Positions 10,101 through 17,209 of a stretch of DNA of 64,000 bases are shown one piece after another. A program made the translations under genes and the position numbers. The notes below the pieces were generated by a model. The model did not search any database. It was not told the DNA's origin and saw only the letters and a program-made list of their open reading frames with translations. Position 1 is the stretch's first letter, and each line of letters opens with the position of its first letter. Source of the DNA: Halanaerobium hydrogeniformans (GTDB taxonomy: Bacteria > Bacillota > Halanaerobiia > Halanaerobiales > Halanaerobiaceae); the NCBI RefSeq assembly GCF_000166415.1, contig NC_014654.1, positions 496,001 through 560,000 of the forward strand, given 5' to 3'.

Positions 10101-10194
10101 ACATATGGTCATTGAGATAATTCACATTACCTTTTAAATCACAGGTTATTATACCAACTGGGCTTTTTTCGGTTAATAATTGATATTTGCTCAT
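7150..10194 (-). CDS. PAS-GAF-GGDEF-HD-GYP signalling protein (c-di-GMP synthesis/turnover)
   Basis: 1014 residues with no signal peptide or membrane segment, so a cytoplasmic sensor. In order: four PAS domains (about 1-125, 130-255, 258-380, 385-505), a GAF domain (about 515-680), a GGDEF domain (about 690-845, intact RYGGDEF) and an HD-GYP domain (about 850-1010, with HDIGK, HPETGY and HHERWDGSGYP). GGDEF domains make cyclic di-GMP and HD-GYP domains hydrolyse it; both look catalytically complete. The usual inhibitory RxxD site before GGDEF is replaced by QDED, so product inhibition is probably lost. It is transcribed alone, opposite to its neighbours, with GGTGGTGA before the ATG. The two adjacent pilin-like genes make surface behaviour a plausible output, which is inference. 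Confidence 0.9.
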   Translation of the reverse strand: MSKYQLLTEKSPVGIITCDLKGNVNYLNDHMLLLLGSPGREESKKINLLDFDLLKNTQFSAELKQCLKTGDTRSFEMEYESLWGEHFWSKVFITAIEEKEEITGAQIIIDEITDYKLIENKLKTYQKRFVQALNFANAGLWEYDINSGSLYWSKECEAVFGLEEGEFEGTFAAFLQRIHPDDRDYVIKENQPIFDLKKDVELKYEHRIIKKDGTISWVKELAGLVKNKSGNKIVGFIMDISDSKKLKEELISTKEMYENIVKTQKEMICRFLPDTTLTFVNDAYCRNMGKSRKELLGKKFLSFIPENRHEMILKHLEKLTENEEEITYQHKILSANGNKIWHEWTDYPIYDEEGNLKEFQSIGLDITERKEKEKEIAFLANALKNVSDSVVLTDNNFKIKYINQAAEELFGYSLNELENKTPGIFNAEPLSEKIQQEMYEKISEGKIHTEQLLNRRKDGSTFICELKITPIRNEEGEIYAHIGIERDITAKIKQSKKLNFQLKFQKTLAEISSLLFEVNSANIDRKLNKALEKIAKFFNVDRGFIFQFSKAEKRMYYSHEWCADDIESFKNFKQSLAIDDFPCWTKELANDEVINIEDISDMPACAEAEKELLETYAFDSLIVLPMFIDNNFFGCFGFDYKIENIKFNKENISSLKIFTNVLKNAFAKNINNKRIIELSFNDSLTGVYNRRFFEAELERLDTKRQLPISFIMADINGLKLINDSLGHKKGDQLLIKSAKLLQEEIQDEDIIARYGGDEFIILLAKTKNKTAQKIVDRIKEKTEETAEDELTVSIALGTASKTKAGQDINSVLKKADDNMYQNKLLESRSTKSKIVKGLLNSLEVKSNETKEHTLRMKKLAAKFAKRLGLTNLESNRLSLLASLHDIGKITIDEELLNKADPLTKKEWAIMKSHPETGYKIANSSKDFFVIAEEIYTHHERWDGSGYPRQIKGKEIPYLARIISIIDAYDVMTNERPYSKAITKEQALAEIKKCAGSQFDPELALEFTAMMQKNS

Positions 10195-10441
10195 TTTAGC
10201 AGATCACCACCAATGAAAATAAATATTATTAGATAACTTAATTTTTATAATTCTATGAAAGGTGCAATATTCCTTTAATAATTATAAAAATTTTATTTAT
10301 TTGACAAAATAAGACATTTTATATAAAAAAATTTAGTTATGAAAGAGTCTCCTTAAAAAAATAAATAAAGGAATTAATTAAGTTATAGTGAATATAATAA
10401 TATTAATATAAGATATTAAACATTAAAGATAGGTGAATTTT

Positions 10442-11329
10442 ATGCTAAAAAATATTTATTTTTTAAAAAAAGACAACTCTGCTTTCACAATGATTGAACT
10501 TTTAGTAGTTATAGCAGTTTTAGGTATTTTAGCTTCTATTGCTCTGCCAAGGATGTCAGGAGTAATCGAACGGGCAAAATTTGCTTCTGATCAAGCGGCA
10601 GCAAGAAATCTGAATAGTGTAACTTCAGTTTATAGGTCATCTATATCTTCAGATCCATTTAGCGATCAATCGAATACAAATCAATCTCTGCTGCAGATAT
10701 TAGCAGATAATGATTATATTTCAGATGATTTTGAACCTCAAAGTGAAAATATTGAGTTTGCCTGGCTCTTTGCAGAAGAGAGATGGTCTTTGTCATTTGA
10801 AGATAAATTTTATGTTGTTTCTGCAAATGACGGCTTAGAAATTCATAATAATGGAATGTTAGGTGCTTGGAGTGGTAATGATCATATTTACTCTGGGATT
10901 GGGGAAAATATATTTATACCTTTTTCAATAAATGACACTACTTTAGAAAATATTGGGCGTTATGCTTTTTATAATGTCGGTTTAAATAATTTGGAATTTG
11001 AAGAGGGAAGCCAAATAAAAAAGATACACACTGATGCTTTTCATAATAATAATCTTTCAACTATTAATTTACCTGATTCAATACAAGAAATTGATATGAG
11101 ATCTTTTAGAAATAATAATTTAACCGAAATCCATCTACCAGCGAGTTTAAATAAAATTGAACAAGGAGCATTTGAGGGTAATGAACTGAATAAAATAACT
11201 ATAGATTCATCAGAAGTAGATATTGGAGAAGATGCTTTTGGAGCAAATACAGAACAATTCAAAAATGCTTATGCTGATAATGGTGCAGGAACTTACATTT
11301 GGGATGGGGAGAATTGGATAAAACAATAA
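10442..11329 (+). CDS. Type IV pilin-like protein with BspA-like leucine-rich repeats, copy 1
   Basis: About 295 residues. The N-terminus is a class III (prepilin) signal: a short basic leader, then Ala-Phe-Thr-Met-Ile-Glu and a hydrophobic helix (LLVVIAVLGILASIALP), cut by a prepilin peptidase before Phe, with the pilin Glu5 present. The pseudopilin head (about 30-140) leads into repeats of the BspA/LRR_5 type (about 165-275: IGRYAFYNVGLNNL, IHTDAFHNNNLSTI, IDMRSFRNNNLTEI, IEQGAFEGNELNKI). The ATG at 10442 is chosen because AGGTG sits six bases upstream; the in-frame GTG at 10433 overlaps that site. A second gene of the same design follows. Export by a type II/IV pilus machine and a binding role are inferred. 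Confidence 0.82.
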   Translation: MLKNIYFLKKDNSAFTMIELLVVIAVLGILASIALPRMSGVIERAKFASDQAAARNLNSVTSVYRSSISSDPFSDQSNTNQSLLQILADNDYISDDFEPQSENIEFAWLFAEERWSLSFEDKFYVVSANDGLEIHNNGMLGAWSGNDHIYSGIGENIFIPFSINDTTLENIGRYAFYNVGLNNLEFEEGSQIKKIHTDAFHNNNLSTINLPDSIQEIDMRSFRNNNLTEIHLPASLNKIEQGAFEGNELNKITIDSSEVDIGEDAFGANTEQFKNAYADNGAGTYIWDGENWIKQ

Positions 11330-11387
11330 TAGATTCACTACTTGATGCCTTTTAAATTTACTAAGATCACATAGGGACGTGATTCTG

Positions 11388-12212
11388 ATGCGAAAGCTTA
11401 ATAACACAAAAGGATTTACTCTAATAGAATTAATTGTTGTAATAGCTATACTTGGTATACTTGCAGCTATTGCAGTACCTAGGTTTTCTGGTGTTATTAA
11501 GCGTGCCCACATTTCTGCTGATCAAACTAAGGTAAGGGCATTGAACAGTGTGACTTCGGTAGCTAGAATGGCACTGCTTTCAGAGGACCCCTTTATTGAT
11601 AATAATGAAACAGATCAGCAATTAATTGCTTTTTTACAGGGGAGGGGCTACTTAGATGATGGGCCGATTGAGCCTCAGACTAGAGATGCAGAATTTAAAT
11701 GGTCCTTTGATGATGAGAAGTGGTATCTTATGATAGGGGATTCTTTAACACATTATTTGCTCACTACAGATGACTATGAATCTTCAGAGGATAATGTTAC
11801 TACTCTATTTTCATTAAATAATATAGAGCATATCGGAAAGTATATTCAGATCCCAGAAGGAATAAAAGCCATTCACGGTGGAAGTGATGACGCAGCTTTT
11901 TGGCAAAAAGGCCTTGAATCTGTTATTCTACCTGATTCATTGGAAGAAATTCGCGCCCATACATTTCAGGGAAACAACTTAAAAGAAATTTTGATACCTA
12001 ATAATGTGCAAAACATTGGAAACAATTCCTTTTATAATAATCCGATAACAAAAGTTACTATAAGTGGTGATCAGGTGAATATAGAAGACCGAGCTTTTGG
12101 AACAGGGTGGTCAGAGGCAAAAGAACAAACAGATGCTTTTAGAGAGGCTTATTCAGAAGGTGGTGCTGGTACTTATGAATGGACCGGTGATAAGTGGATT
12201 AAGACTAGGTAA
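11388..12212 (+). CDS. Type IV pilin-like protein with BspA-like leucine-rich repeats, copy 2
   Basis: 274 residues. Leader MRKLNNTKG is followed by FTLIELIVVIAILGILAAIAVP, a textbook type III signal with cleavage between Gly and Phe and Glu5 present. The region to about residue 140 parallels copy 1 (ALNSVTSV; a DxxFxW/EKWYL-like block), then come fewer BspA-like repeats (VILPDSLEEIRAHTFQGNNLKEI, split over about 180-235) and the same C-terminal signature GAGTYEWTGDKWIK. The start is taken at 11388, ten bases after AGGGA. It lies 58 bases after copy 1, so the pair is probably one transcript ending at the hairpin near 12245. No assembly ATPase or prepilin peptidase gene is in the window. Confidence 0.82.
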   Translation: MRKLNNTKGFTLIELIVVIAILGILAAIAVPRFSGVIKRAHISADQTKVRALNSVTSVARMALLSEDPFIDNNETDQQLIAFLQGRGYLDDGPIEPQTRDAEFKWSFDDEKWYLMIGDSLTHYLLTTDDYESSEDNVTTLFSLNNIEHIGKYIQIPEGIKAIHGGSDDAAFWQKGLESVILPDSLEEIRAHTFQGNNLKEILIPNNVQNIGNNSFYNNPITKVTISGDQVNIEDRAFGTGWSEAKEQTDAFREAYSEGGAGTYEWTGDKWIKTR

Positions 12213-12244
12213 TAATTTTAAAAAGAAAGATAACATCACAAAAA

Positions 12245-12278
12245 AAGCACAGAAGAGATGGGTTTCTCTTCTATGCTT
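12245..12278. terminator. Hairpin terminator between convergent genes
   Basis: AAGCACAGAAGAGA pairs with TCTCTTCTATGCTT (one mismatch-type pair) around a six-base loop. A-rich DNA precedes it and ATTTTA follows, so it could stop transcripts from the pilin pair and from the minus-strand barrel gene. Confidence 0.65.
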
Positions 12279-12311
12279 CAATTTTAAGAAAAGTATTTTT
12301 CCTTAAATAAT

Positions 12312-12956
12312 TTAAAACTTCATTCCAAGACTCAAGGTGAATTTAGAATATCCAAGATCTAAGTCAATATCATCATTTGTATCTGATATAGTTATATTAA
12401 CATCACCTTTATTAACTGAATACAAGCCTTCAATCACATAGTTTCGACCAATATTATATCCTAAACCCACTCCATAATATAGGCCGCCATTTACATCAAC
12501 ATCTTCTACATTAAATGTATCAGTAATACCTGATATGTCTGCATCTATAATACTATAACCCAATTTACCGACAAGATAAATTGGTTCATTTGCAAGATCG
12601 TACTGTAATAGAGCATATAAAGCAGTAGAACTAAAATCAACATCGATCGTATCAGAGCTAGAAGATTCATATAACAAATTAATAAAACCTGTTTCTAAAT
12701 CCCTATTTAGTTGATATGTAATGCCTGCACCTAAGCTCCACTGACTATCCTCCAGAGGAACCTTATATTCTCCAATTAAAGAAAAATCAGTTGCTACATC
12801 TACAGCTGGTAAATTTAAACCTTCATAATTTAATTCTAATTCGCCAAAAAAATCTGCACCTAACCTTGCTTCAAAATAACCTGAACTTTCAGCCATGACC
12901 GTACTACTAAAGATTAACATTAATACAATTAAGACTCCTAGAACAATTTTTTTCAT
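12312..12956 (-). CDS. Small outer-membrane beta-barrel protein
   Basis: 214 residues. A signal peptide (about 1-22, ending VMA) is followed by alternating amphipathic strands (GYFEARLGADFF, WSLGAGITYQL, LVGKLGYSII, YYGVGLGYNIG) and a C-terminal strand ending in MKF. The length and pattern fit an eight-stranded OmpA/OmpW-type barrel in the outer membrane; there is no peptidoglycan-binding domain. The ATG at 12956 is preferred over the TTG three bases further out because AGGAGGG lies seven bases upstream of it. A good promoter faces this gene (13015-13043). The specific role is unknown. Confidence 0.78.
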   Translation of the reverse strand: MKKIVLGVLIVLMLIFSSTVMAESSGYFEARLGADFFGELELNYEGLNLPAVDVATDFSLIGEYKVPLEDSQWSLGAGITYQLNRDLETGFINLLYESSSSDTIDVDFSSTALYALLQYDLANEPIYLVGKLGYSIIDADISGITDTFNVEDVDVNGGLYYGVGLGYNIGRNYVIEGLYSVNKGDVNITISDTNDDIDLDLGYSKFTLSLGMKF

Positions 12957-13014
12957 CAACTTTCCCTCCTGTATATATATTATTATATTGAATTATATTG
13001 GTAATTAAACATAA

Positions 13015-13043
13015 ATTATAAAAATCCTTTATTTTTTTGTAAA
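13015..13043 (-). promoter_or_regulatory. Promoter for the small barrel gene
   Basis: On the minus strand TTTACA (13043-13038), a 17-base spacer and a perfect TATAAT (13020-13015) lie about 59 bases before the ATG. It is divergent from the porin 3 promoter in the same gap. Confidence 0.6.
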
Positions 13044-13103
13044 AATTATAAAAATATTCTTTTAAGATTGTAATTAAATTCTTTTTTGTTTTTCGTATTC
13101 TTC

Positions 13104-13132
13104 TGGATATAAAAGACTATTACTGATATAAT
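13104..13132 (+). promoter_or_regulatory. Candidate promoter for porin 3
   Basis: TGGATA (13104-13109, four of six consensus bases), a 17-base spacer and TATAAT (13127-13132). A perfect inverted repeat begins three bases after the -10 box. Confidence 0.5.
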
Positions 13133-13134
13133 TA

Positions 13135-13158
13135 AGTTAAATATTGTCATATTTAACT
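13135..13158 (+). repeat. Perfect inverted repeat at the predicted porin 3 transcript start
   Basis: AGTTAAATAT (13135-13144), loop TGTC, ATATTTAACT (13149-13158). It overlaps the predicted transcription start and precedes the ribosome binding site, so it may be an operator or a 5'-end stem-loop protecting the mRNA. Confidence 0.6.
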
Positions 13159-13174
13159 ACAAGGGGGAAATTAT

Positions 13175-15112
13175 GTGCTTAAAAAATTAACTTTAGCAGT
13201 AGCTATTGTTTTGATTTTAGCTTTAACCATGCCGGCTTTAAGTCTTTCTTTAACTGATGTGCCTGCAGATCACTGGGCATATTCAGCAATTGAAGAACTG
13301 ATTGAGTCAGGGATAGTAGAAGGATATCCTGATGGAGAGTATAAGGGCCAGCGGACAATGAACCGCTATGAGATGGCTATTATGGTCAATAGAGCTTTAG
13401 ATAAGATAGCTGCTGAACAGGAAGAACTTGCTGAAGGTTTGAAAATGGGACAGGCAGAAGATACAGCTGCCATAGTTCAATCTTTATTGGAAAAGAATTT
13501 AGGCCAGGGACTTACATATGAACAGGCTTCTGAAGTTGCAGATCTGGTAGAAGCGCTGACTGCTGAGTTTGAAGAAGAACTTGCAGTTATAGGAGCGGAT
13601 TTGGATCTTATCTCTGAGGATTTAGCAGCCCTGCAGAGGGAAGTAAATGCTTTAGATCTACCAGAGGATAACTTGGAATTTTCTCTGGATATAGCTACAT
13701 ATTTTGAAGCTGCAGCTTATGATGATGATGAATTAGAGAGAATATTGGCTGCTTTTATCTGGGCTGACGAAGATGTTTTAGATATCGATGATATTAATGA
13801 CATTGATGAATTACCATCTAAAAAGAGATTCTGGCAGGAGCTGGATTTTGTAATCAATGCTGAAATTGGTGATGCAGCCTTTAAACTGGAAATGGATACT
13901 TTAACAAATGTATTTACTCAAGAAAAAAGCGCATTTGATTATCAGGAAGAAGATCAGCCTGACTTTAAAATGGATCAAGCTCTTTTAACTTTTGATTACA
14001 GAGAAGTACAGTTAAGAATGGGAGATTTTGAAGACTATAATATAGCTCGTTATTTTGTAGATGAAGAAGATCTTCAGGGTGTAGAATTAAGCACCAACCA
14101 GCTTGATATGGATCTCAAATTTCTGGTAGCAGGTTATGGTGATGACTCTGACTTTGATGTCTTTGCTATTGAAGGTAGAAGTGAAACTGATTATGGAGTG
14201 CTAACAACTAAAATTAATCAGGTTCGTAGAGATGCTGATACCTGGAATATAGAATTAATAGATTTCTATTTTGATACTATATTTGTTGATTTTGTGGTAC
14301 CTGCTGAAAGACTGACTAATGTTTCTTTAGCCATCGATGATTATTACTTTAACGATAATCTGCTCTTTGGTGGAGAATATGTTTATAATGAATATAAATA
14401 TGGTGATGAAAGTCAGGATGACTATTTACTTAACTTTTATGCAGATCTTTTTGCTTCTGATCAGTTAAAATTAAGTGCAGTATATGAAAGTGTTGGTGAT
14501 GAGTTTTTTGCCTATCAGCATGATTTAGAAGCTGCCTTAGCTTATGATCTTTATAAAATTGGAGCTGCCTATGATTTCAATGAAAATAGCTCTGTAATAG
14601 GTAGCTATACTCTGGTTAAACCGGGTAGCATCTGGGATGATTGGTTTGGTGATGATTTAACTGCTGAAGATAAAGATAAATATGAGATAGTATTTGAAAA
14701 TGATATGAATGGATTCAATAATTCAGCTAAAGTGGAAGTTGTTAAAAATGAGTTGTTTTTTGACAATTTTGACGAGAGAACAGTTACCTTAAAAACTGCT
14801 TATGACTGGAATGAAAAAACTACCTTGGGAGCTAAGTTTGTAAATAAAAACATTTCCTGGGCTGGAGAAGTTAATGATGATGGGACTCTCAGAGAAATTG
14901 ACCTGGATTTGGACTATAAATACTTAGAGGCATTTATGGAAAAGGCTTTAAGAGAGAACCTGAGCTGGAATATTACCGGTCGCTATATTATGGGTGACGT
15001 AGAATATACTGATTCTGTAGGCTTTGAGTTCATTGATGGTCAGACATACAATAGTTTTGATCTTGATACAAAATCTTCGATGATCAAAACAGGCTTAATA
15101 ATCAGCTTCTAG
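13175..15112 (+). CDS. SLH-domain outer-membrane porin (OmpM-like), copy 3
   Basis: 645 residues with signal peptide (about 1-24), a single SLH domain (LTDVPADHWAYSAIEEL to NRYEMAIMV), a helical linker and a long beta-rich part ending in Phe. It shares LPSKKRFWQE, FVDEEDLQG and VFTQEKSAFDYQE with the copies at 357 and 5194 but is more diverged and has extra loops. The start is GTG at 13175; an ATG two bases earlier is out of frame and stops after five codons, and AAGGGGG fits the GTG. It is transcribed alone, between its own promoter and terminator. Selectivity may differ from copies 1 and 2. Confidence 0.88.
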   Translation: MLKKLTLAVAIVLILALTMPALSLSLTDVPADHWAYSAIEELIESGIVEGYPDGEYKGQRTMNRYEMAIMVNRALDKIAAEQEELAEGLKMGQAEDTAAIVQSLLEKNLGQGLTYEQASEVADLVEALTAEFEEELAVIGADLDLISEDLAALQREVNALDLPEDNLEFSLDIATYFEAAAYDDDELERILAAFIWADEDVLDIDDINDIDELPSKKRFWQELDFVINAEIGDAAFKLEMDTLTNVFTQEKSAFDYQEEDQPDFKMDQALLTFDYREVQLRMGDFEDYNIARYFVDEEDLQGVELSTNQLDMDLKFLVAGYGDDSDFDVFAIEGRSETDYGVLTTKINQVRRDADTWNIELIDFYFDTIFVDFVVPAERLTNVSLAIDDYYFNDNLLFGGEYVYNEYKYGDESQDDYLLNFYADLFASDQLKLSAVYESVGDEFFAYQHDLEAALAYDLYKIGAAYDFNENSSVIGSYTLVKPGSIWDDWFGDDLTAEDKDKYEIVFENDMNGFNNSAKVEVVKNELFFDNFDERTVTLKTAYDWNEKTTLGAKFVNKNISWAGEVNDDGTLREIDLDLDYKYLEAFMEKALRENLSWNITGRYIMGDVEYTDSVGFEFIDGQTYNSFDLDTKSSMIKTGLIISF

Positions 15113-15145
15113 AAAACCTTAAAAGCTGAAAATAAGGCAAACATA

Positions 15146-15180
15146 AAAAACCCGGGGGATTTTTTATTTCCCGGGTTTTA
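15146..15180. terminator. Intrinsic terminator after porin 3
   Basis: AAAACCCGGG pairs perfectly with CCCGGGTTTT around a T-rich loop. The near-symmetrical sequence could serve both porin 3 and the convergent ccdA remnant. Confidence 0.82.
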
Positions 15181-15190
15181 ACAATCTGTT

Positions 15191-15222
15191 ATTCTATTAA
15201 AGTAACATTCTATTAAAGTAAC
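15191..15222. repeat. 16-bp tandem duplication at the ccdA 3' end
   Basis: ATTCTATTAAAGTAAC occurs twice in tandem (15191-15206 and 15207-15222), followed by a third partial ATTCTATT. The inner copy contains the stop codon of the ccdA fragment. Confidence 0.75.
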
Positions 15223-15570
15223 ATTCTATTGATAACCTCGATATAGCCTGTTAGTAATAATATACCAAAAATTATCAGTAAGACTCCAGCCGTTTTATTG
15301 ACAAGAGGCAGGTATTTGTTGAACTTTTTGTATTTGGGCAGCAGTTGATCCATGAAAACTGCTGTCAGCAAAAAGGGAATACCTAAACCGATTGAATAGA
15401 TCAAAAGTAGATAGGCACCTTCAAGAAGATTTGTCCTTGTTGCAGCTGCTGCCAGGATAGAGCTTAAGATAGGGCCGATACAGGGAGTCCAGCCTAAGGC
15501 TAAAATGACTCCCATTGTAAAGGCCCGCATATTGCCCTGCAGGGAATATGGTAAAGATAATTTCTTTTCT
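15213..15570 (-). pseudogene. ccdA: ccdA, 3' fragment (interrupted by an IS200/IS605-type element)
   Basis: The minus-strand frame from about 15570 gives a short basic stretch (REKKLSLPYSLQG) and then MRAFTMGVILALGWTPCIGPILSS-type sequence with the second conserved CcdA cysteine motif, followed by three membrane segments. This is the C-terminal half of CcdA, the membrane protein that passes electrons from thioredoxin to extracytoplasmic thiol proteins. It has no start of its own; an internal ATG at 15530 has no ribosome site. The N-terminal half is at 17210-17410. Compared with intact CcdA proteins, roughly 45 residues (the third membrane segment region) are absent from both pieces, so excision of the element alone would not restore the gene. 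Confidence 0.8.
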
Positions 15571-15580
15571 CTGTGAACCT

Positions 15581-15614
15581 CTCCACCTAAATCAAAACCA
15601 AGATTTAGAGGGAG
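15581..15614 (-). repeat. Right-end hairpin of the IS200/IS605-type element
   Basis: CTCCACCTAAATC and GATTTAGAGGGAG pair across an eight-base loop with a two-base mismatch. In TnpB systems the RNA guide scaffold extends through this end on the tnpB strand, so positions about 15575-15720 are the candidate omega-RNA region, and ccdA sequence just outside would be the guide. Confidence 0.55.
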
Positions 15615-15704
15615 CTTCTAACTGCTTCATATAGATTAAAGTTCAACCTATATTACTAGGTCAGTTTACAAGATGTTTGGCTTTTAAGTTTTGCTCCTAA
15701 TAGT

Positions 15705-16958
15705 TTAGGATACCCTTAATCTTGAAGGATTGTCCACAAATCCATTATCTCTCGCCTCTTTGATGGGTCTGAGAATACATTTATCCTTATGATATTTACG
15801 AAGTATATTAAAGCTACCATTCTGATCAGCATTAATTAATAGGCCCTCGTTAGTTTTAAAGAGACCTCTAGTAATTCTTCTGGATTTATCATAGTTACTT
15901 TTATTTATTTTTTCCAGATCTACTGAACTACATCCAGAAGTATAGCTTTCATCAATTTCAACAACTTTGATACCTTTTAGTTTAGCTTTGTATTCAATTA
16001 ATTTTTTTAATCTCTGGATCGGTATTTGGACAAAAGATTTAAGCTTGCTGCATTGTTTAATATTTTTTATATCTCCGATTACAATAGTTTCTACTTGATT
16101 TTCAATTGCTAAATCAACTATTTTGCAACTAGCTTTATGGAGATAATTGCTAATATAATTTCTTCTCTTTAATCTCAGATATTTTATTCGTTTAGTATCT
16201 CTAATTTTACTGGTAGCTAACTGCCTCATTCTAATGCTTTGTAGTCTGGCAATTTCTTTATTAAAATAAGAATTTTTGGATTTAATAGTTTTACCATTGA
16301 TAATATAACACTCAGAATTGTTTTTAAATGTTAAAGTAGCCAAATTATCAAGACCTAGATCTACTGCCATTATGTTAGGGTTATTATTTTCTTTTATTTC
16401 CTCGGTCTTATAGATGATTAGTAGATACCATCTTTTAGAAATACGGTCCTGCTTAATCTTTATCTGCTGGACAGCATCTAAATCTATAATGCTTTGAACT
16501 GCTTCAGGCAGCTCAAAATTAAGGCTTTTCACATTATATTTAGATTGTATCTTTTTAGATAAGGATAAGAGTAATTTGTTATCTTTAATTCTAACAGCTA
16601 AATTGGTAAAAATTATTTCACAGGGATTACTGTTCATATGTTTAAAATTAGGTGACCCTGGCTGCCCCTTATATTTTTGAGGATTCTTTTTATAATCTTT
16701 GAGAGAATTAAAAAAACTTTTCCAGTCCTGAGCTAACTGCTTTAATGCCTGCTGTCTGTTATGGGAGTGAAGGTAGTCATTATGCCAGTTATTTTTATAT
16801 CTAGTTTCTAATTCAGTATAGACAGCTTTTACATCTTTATTATTTTTAATCTGATAATTGACTATATTATATAATTTAGAGCAATGCCAGGCTAATTCAT
16901 TAATTATTACTAATTGCTTATGGCTTAATTTAGGGTTGAATTTAAATGATAATCGCAT
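15705..16958 (-). CDS. tnpB: TnpB RNA-guided nuclease of an IS200/IS605-type element
   Basis: 417 residues, full length for the family. The N-terminal helical/WED-like part (about 1-190) is followed by a RuvC nuclease fold: RuvC-I Asp200 in AVDLGLDN and RuvC-III Asp378 in INADQNGSFNI. At the RuvC-II position the sequence is IVIGDIKNI, with Gly where most TnpB have the catalytic Glu; this variant is common in one TnpB branch and Glu337 in IDESYTS may substitute. The zinc-finger cysteines between RuvC-II and III are mostly missing (one Cys in SGCSSVD). TnpB proteins cut DNA at target sites using an RNA from the element end, favouring element retention. GGAGGTG precedes the ATG. Activity is not proven by sequence. 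Confidence 0.88.
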   Translation of the reverse strand: MRLSFKFNPKLSHKQLVIINELAWHCSKLYNIVNYQIKNNKDVKAVYTELETRYKNNWHNDYLHSHNRQQALKQLAQDWKSFFNSLKDYKKNPQKYKGQPGSPNFKHMNSNPCEIIFTNLAVRIKDNKLLLSLSKKIQSKYNVKSLNFELPEAVQSIIDLDAVQQIKIKQDRISKRWYLLIIYKTEEIKENNNPNIMAVDLGLDNLATLTFKNNSECYIINGKTIKSKNSYFNKEIARLQSIRMRQLATSKIRDTKRIKYLRLKRRNYISNYLHKASCKIVDLAIENQVETIVIGDIKNIKQCSKLKSFVQIPIQRLKKLIEYKAKLKGIKVVEIDESYTSGCSSVDLEKINKSNYDKSRRITRGLFKTNEGLLINADQNGSFNILRKYHKDKCILRPIKEARDNGFVDNPSRLRVS

Positions 16959-17037
16959 TGATTTTTCACCTCCATCCTACTATAATTATATCATACATAT
17001 GTTTGCTTGTAAAAGAAAAAATGGAGGTTTGATCTTT

Positions 17038-17158
17038 ATGAATAGAGACTTAAATAACAATTATCATTCTGTTTATAGTCTACAATATCATTATTGTATC
17101 TTCTGGTGGTGCTACTATTGAGACAATTAAAAAGTATATTGAAAATCAGAATAAATAG
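17038..17158 (+). pseudogene. tnpA: tnpA (Y1 transposase) remnant with a large internal deletion
   Basis: An ATG at 17038 with GGAGG upstream starts MNRDLNNNYHSVYSLQYH, the typical IS200 TnpA N-terminus. After about 20 codons the reading frame stops (17119-17121), but the next frame gives VSSGGATIETIKKYIENQ and a stop at 17156-17158, the typical TnpA C-terminus. About 100 codons, including the catalytic His-hydrophobe-His and Tyr motifs, are gone, with the ends joined out of frame near 17090. It cannot encode an active transposase. Confidence 0.82.
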
Positions 17159-17167
17159 CCAATTCAT

Positions 17168-17195
17168 CTCCACCTAATGCATAGCTTGGATGGAG
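17168..17195 (+). repeat. Left-end hairpin of the IS200/IS605-type element
   Basis: CTCCACC (17168-17174) pairs with GGATGGAG (17188-17195) with one bulged A. It starts with the same ten bases (CTCCACCTAA) as the right-end hairpin at 15581. Confidence 0.55.
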
Positions 17196-17209
17196 TTTTC
17201 TTGGCAGTT

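Noticed and set aside
12097-12306. 69-codon frame at the end of the second pilin-like gene
   Set aside because: Overlaps the pilin gene in another frame and runs through the terminator hairpin.
16858-17121. 87-codon plus-strand frame near tnpB
   Set aside because: It overlaps the tnpB 5' end; only its last ~27 codons are real sequence, the N-terminus of the tnpA remnant.
15581-17178. CTCCACCTAA at both ends of the IS as a target-site duplication
   Set aside because: The ten bases are part of the end hairpins of the element; IS200/IS605 elements do not duplicate their target.
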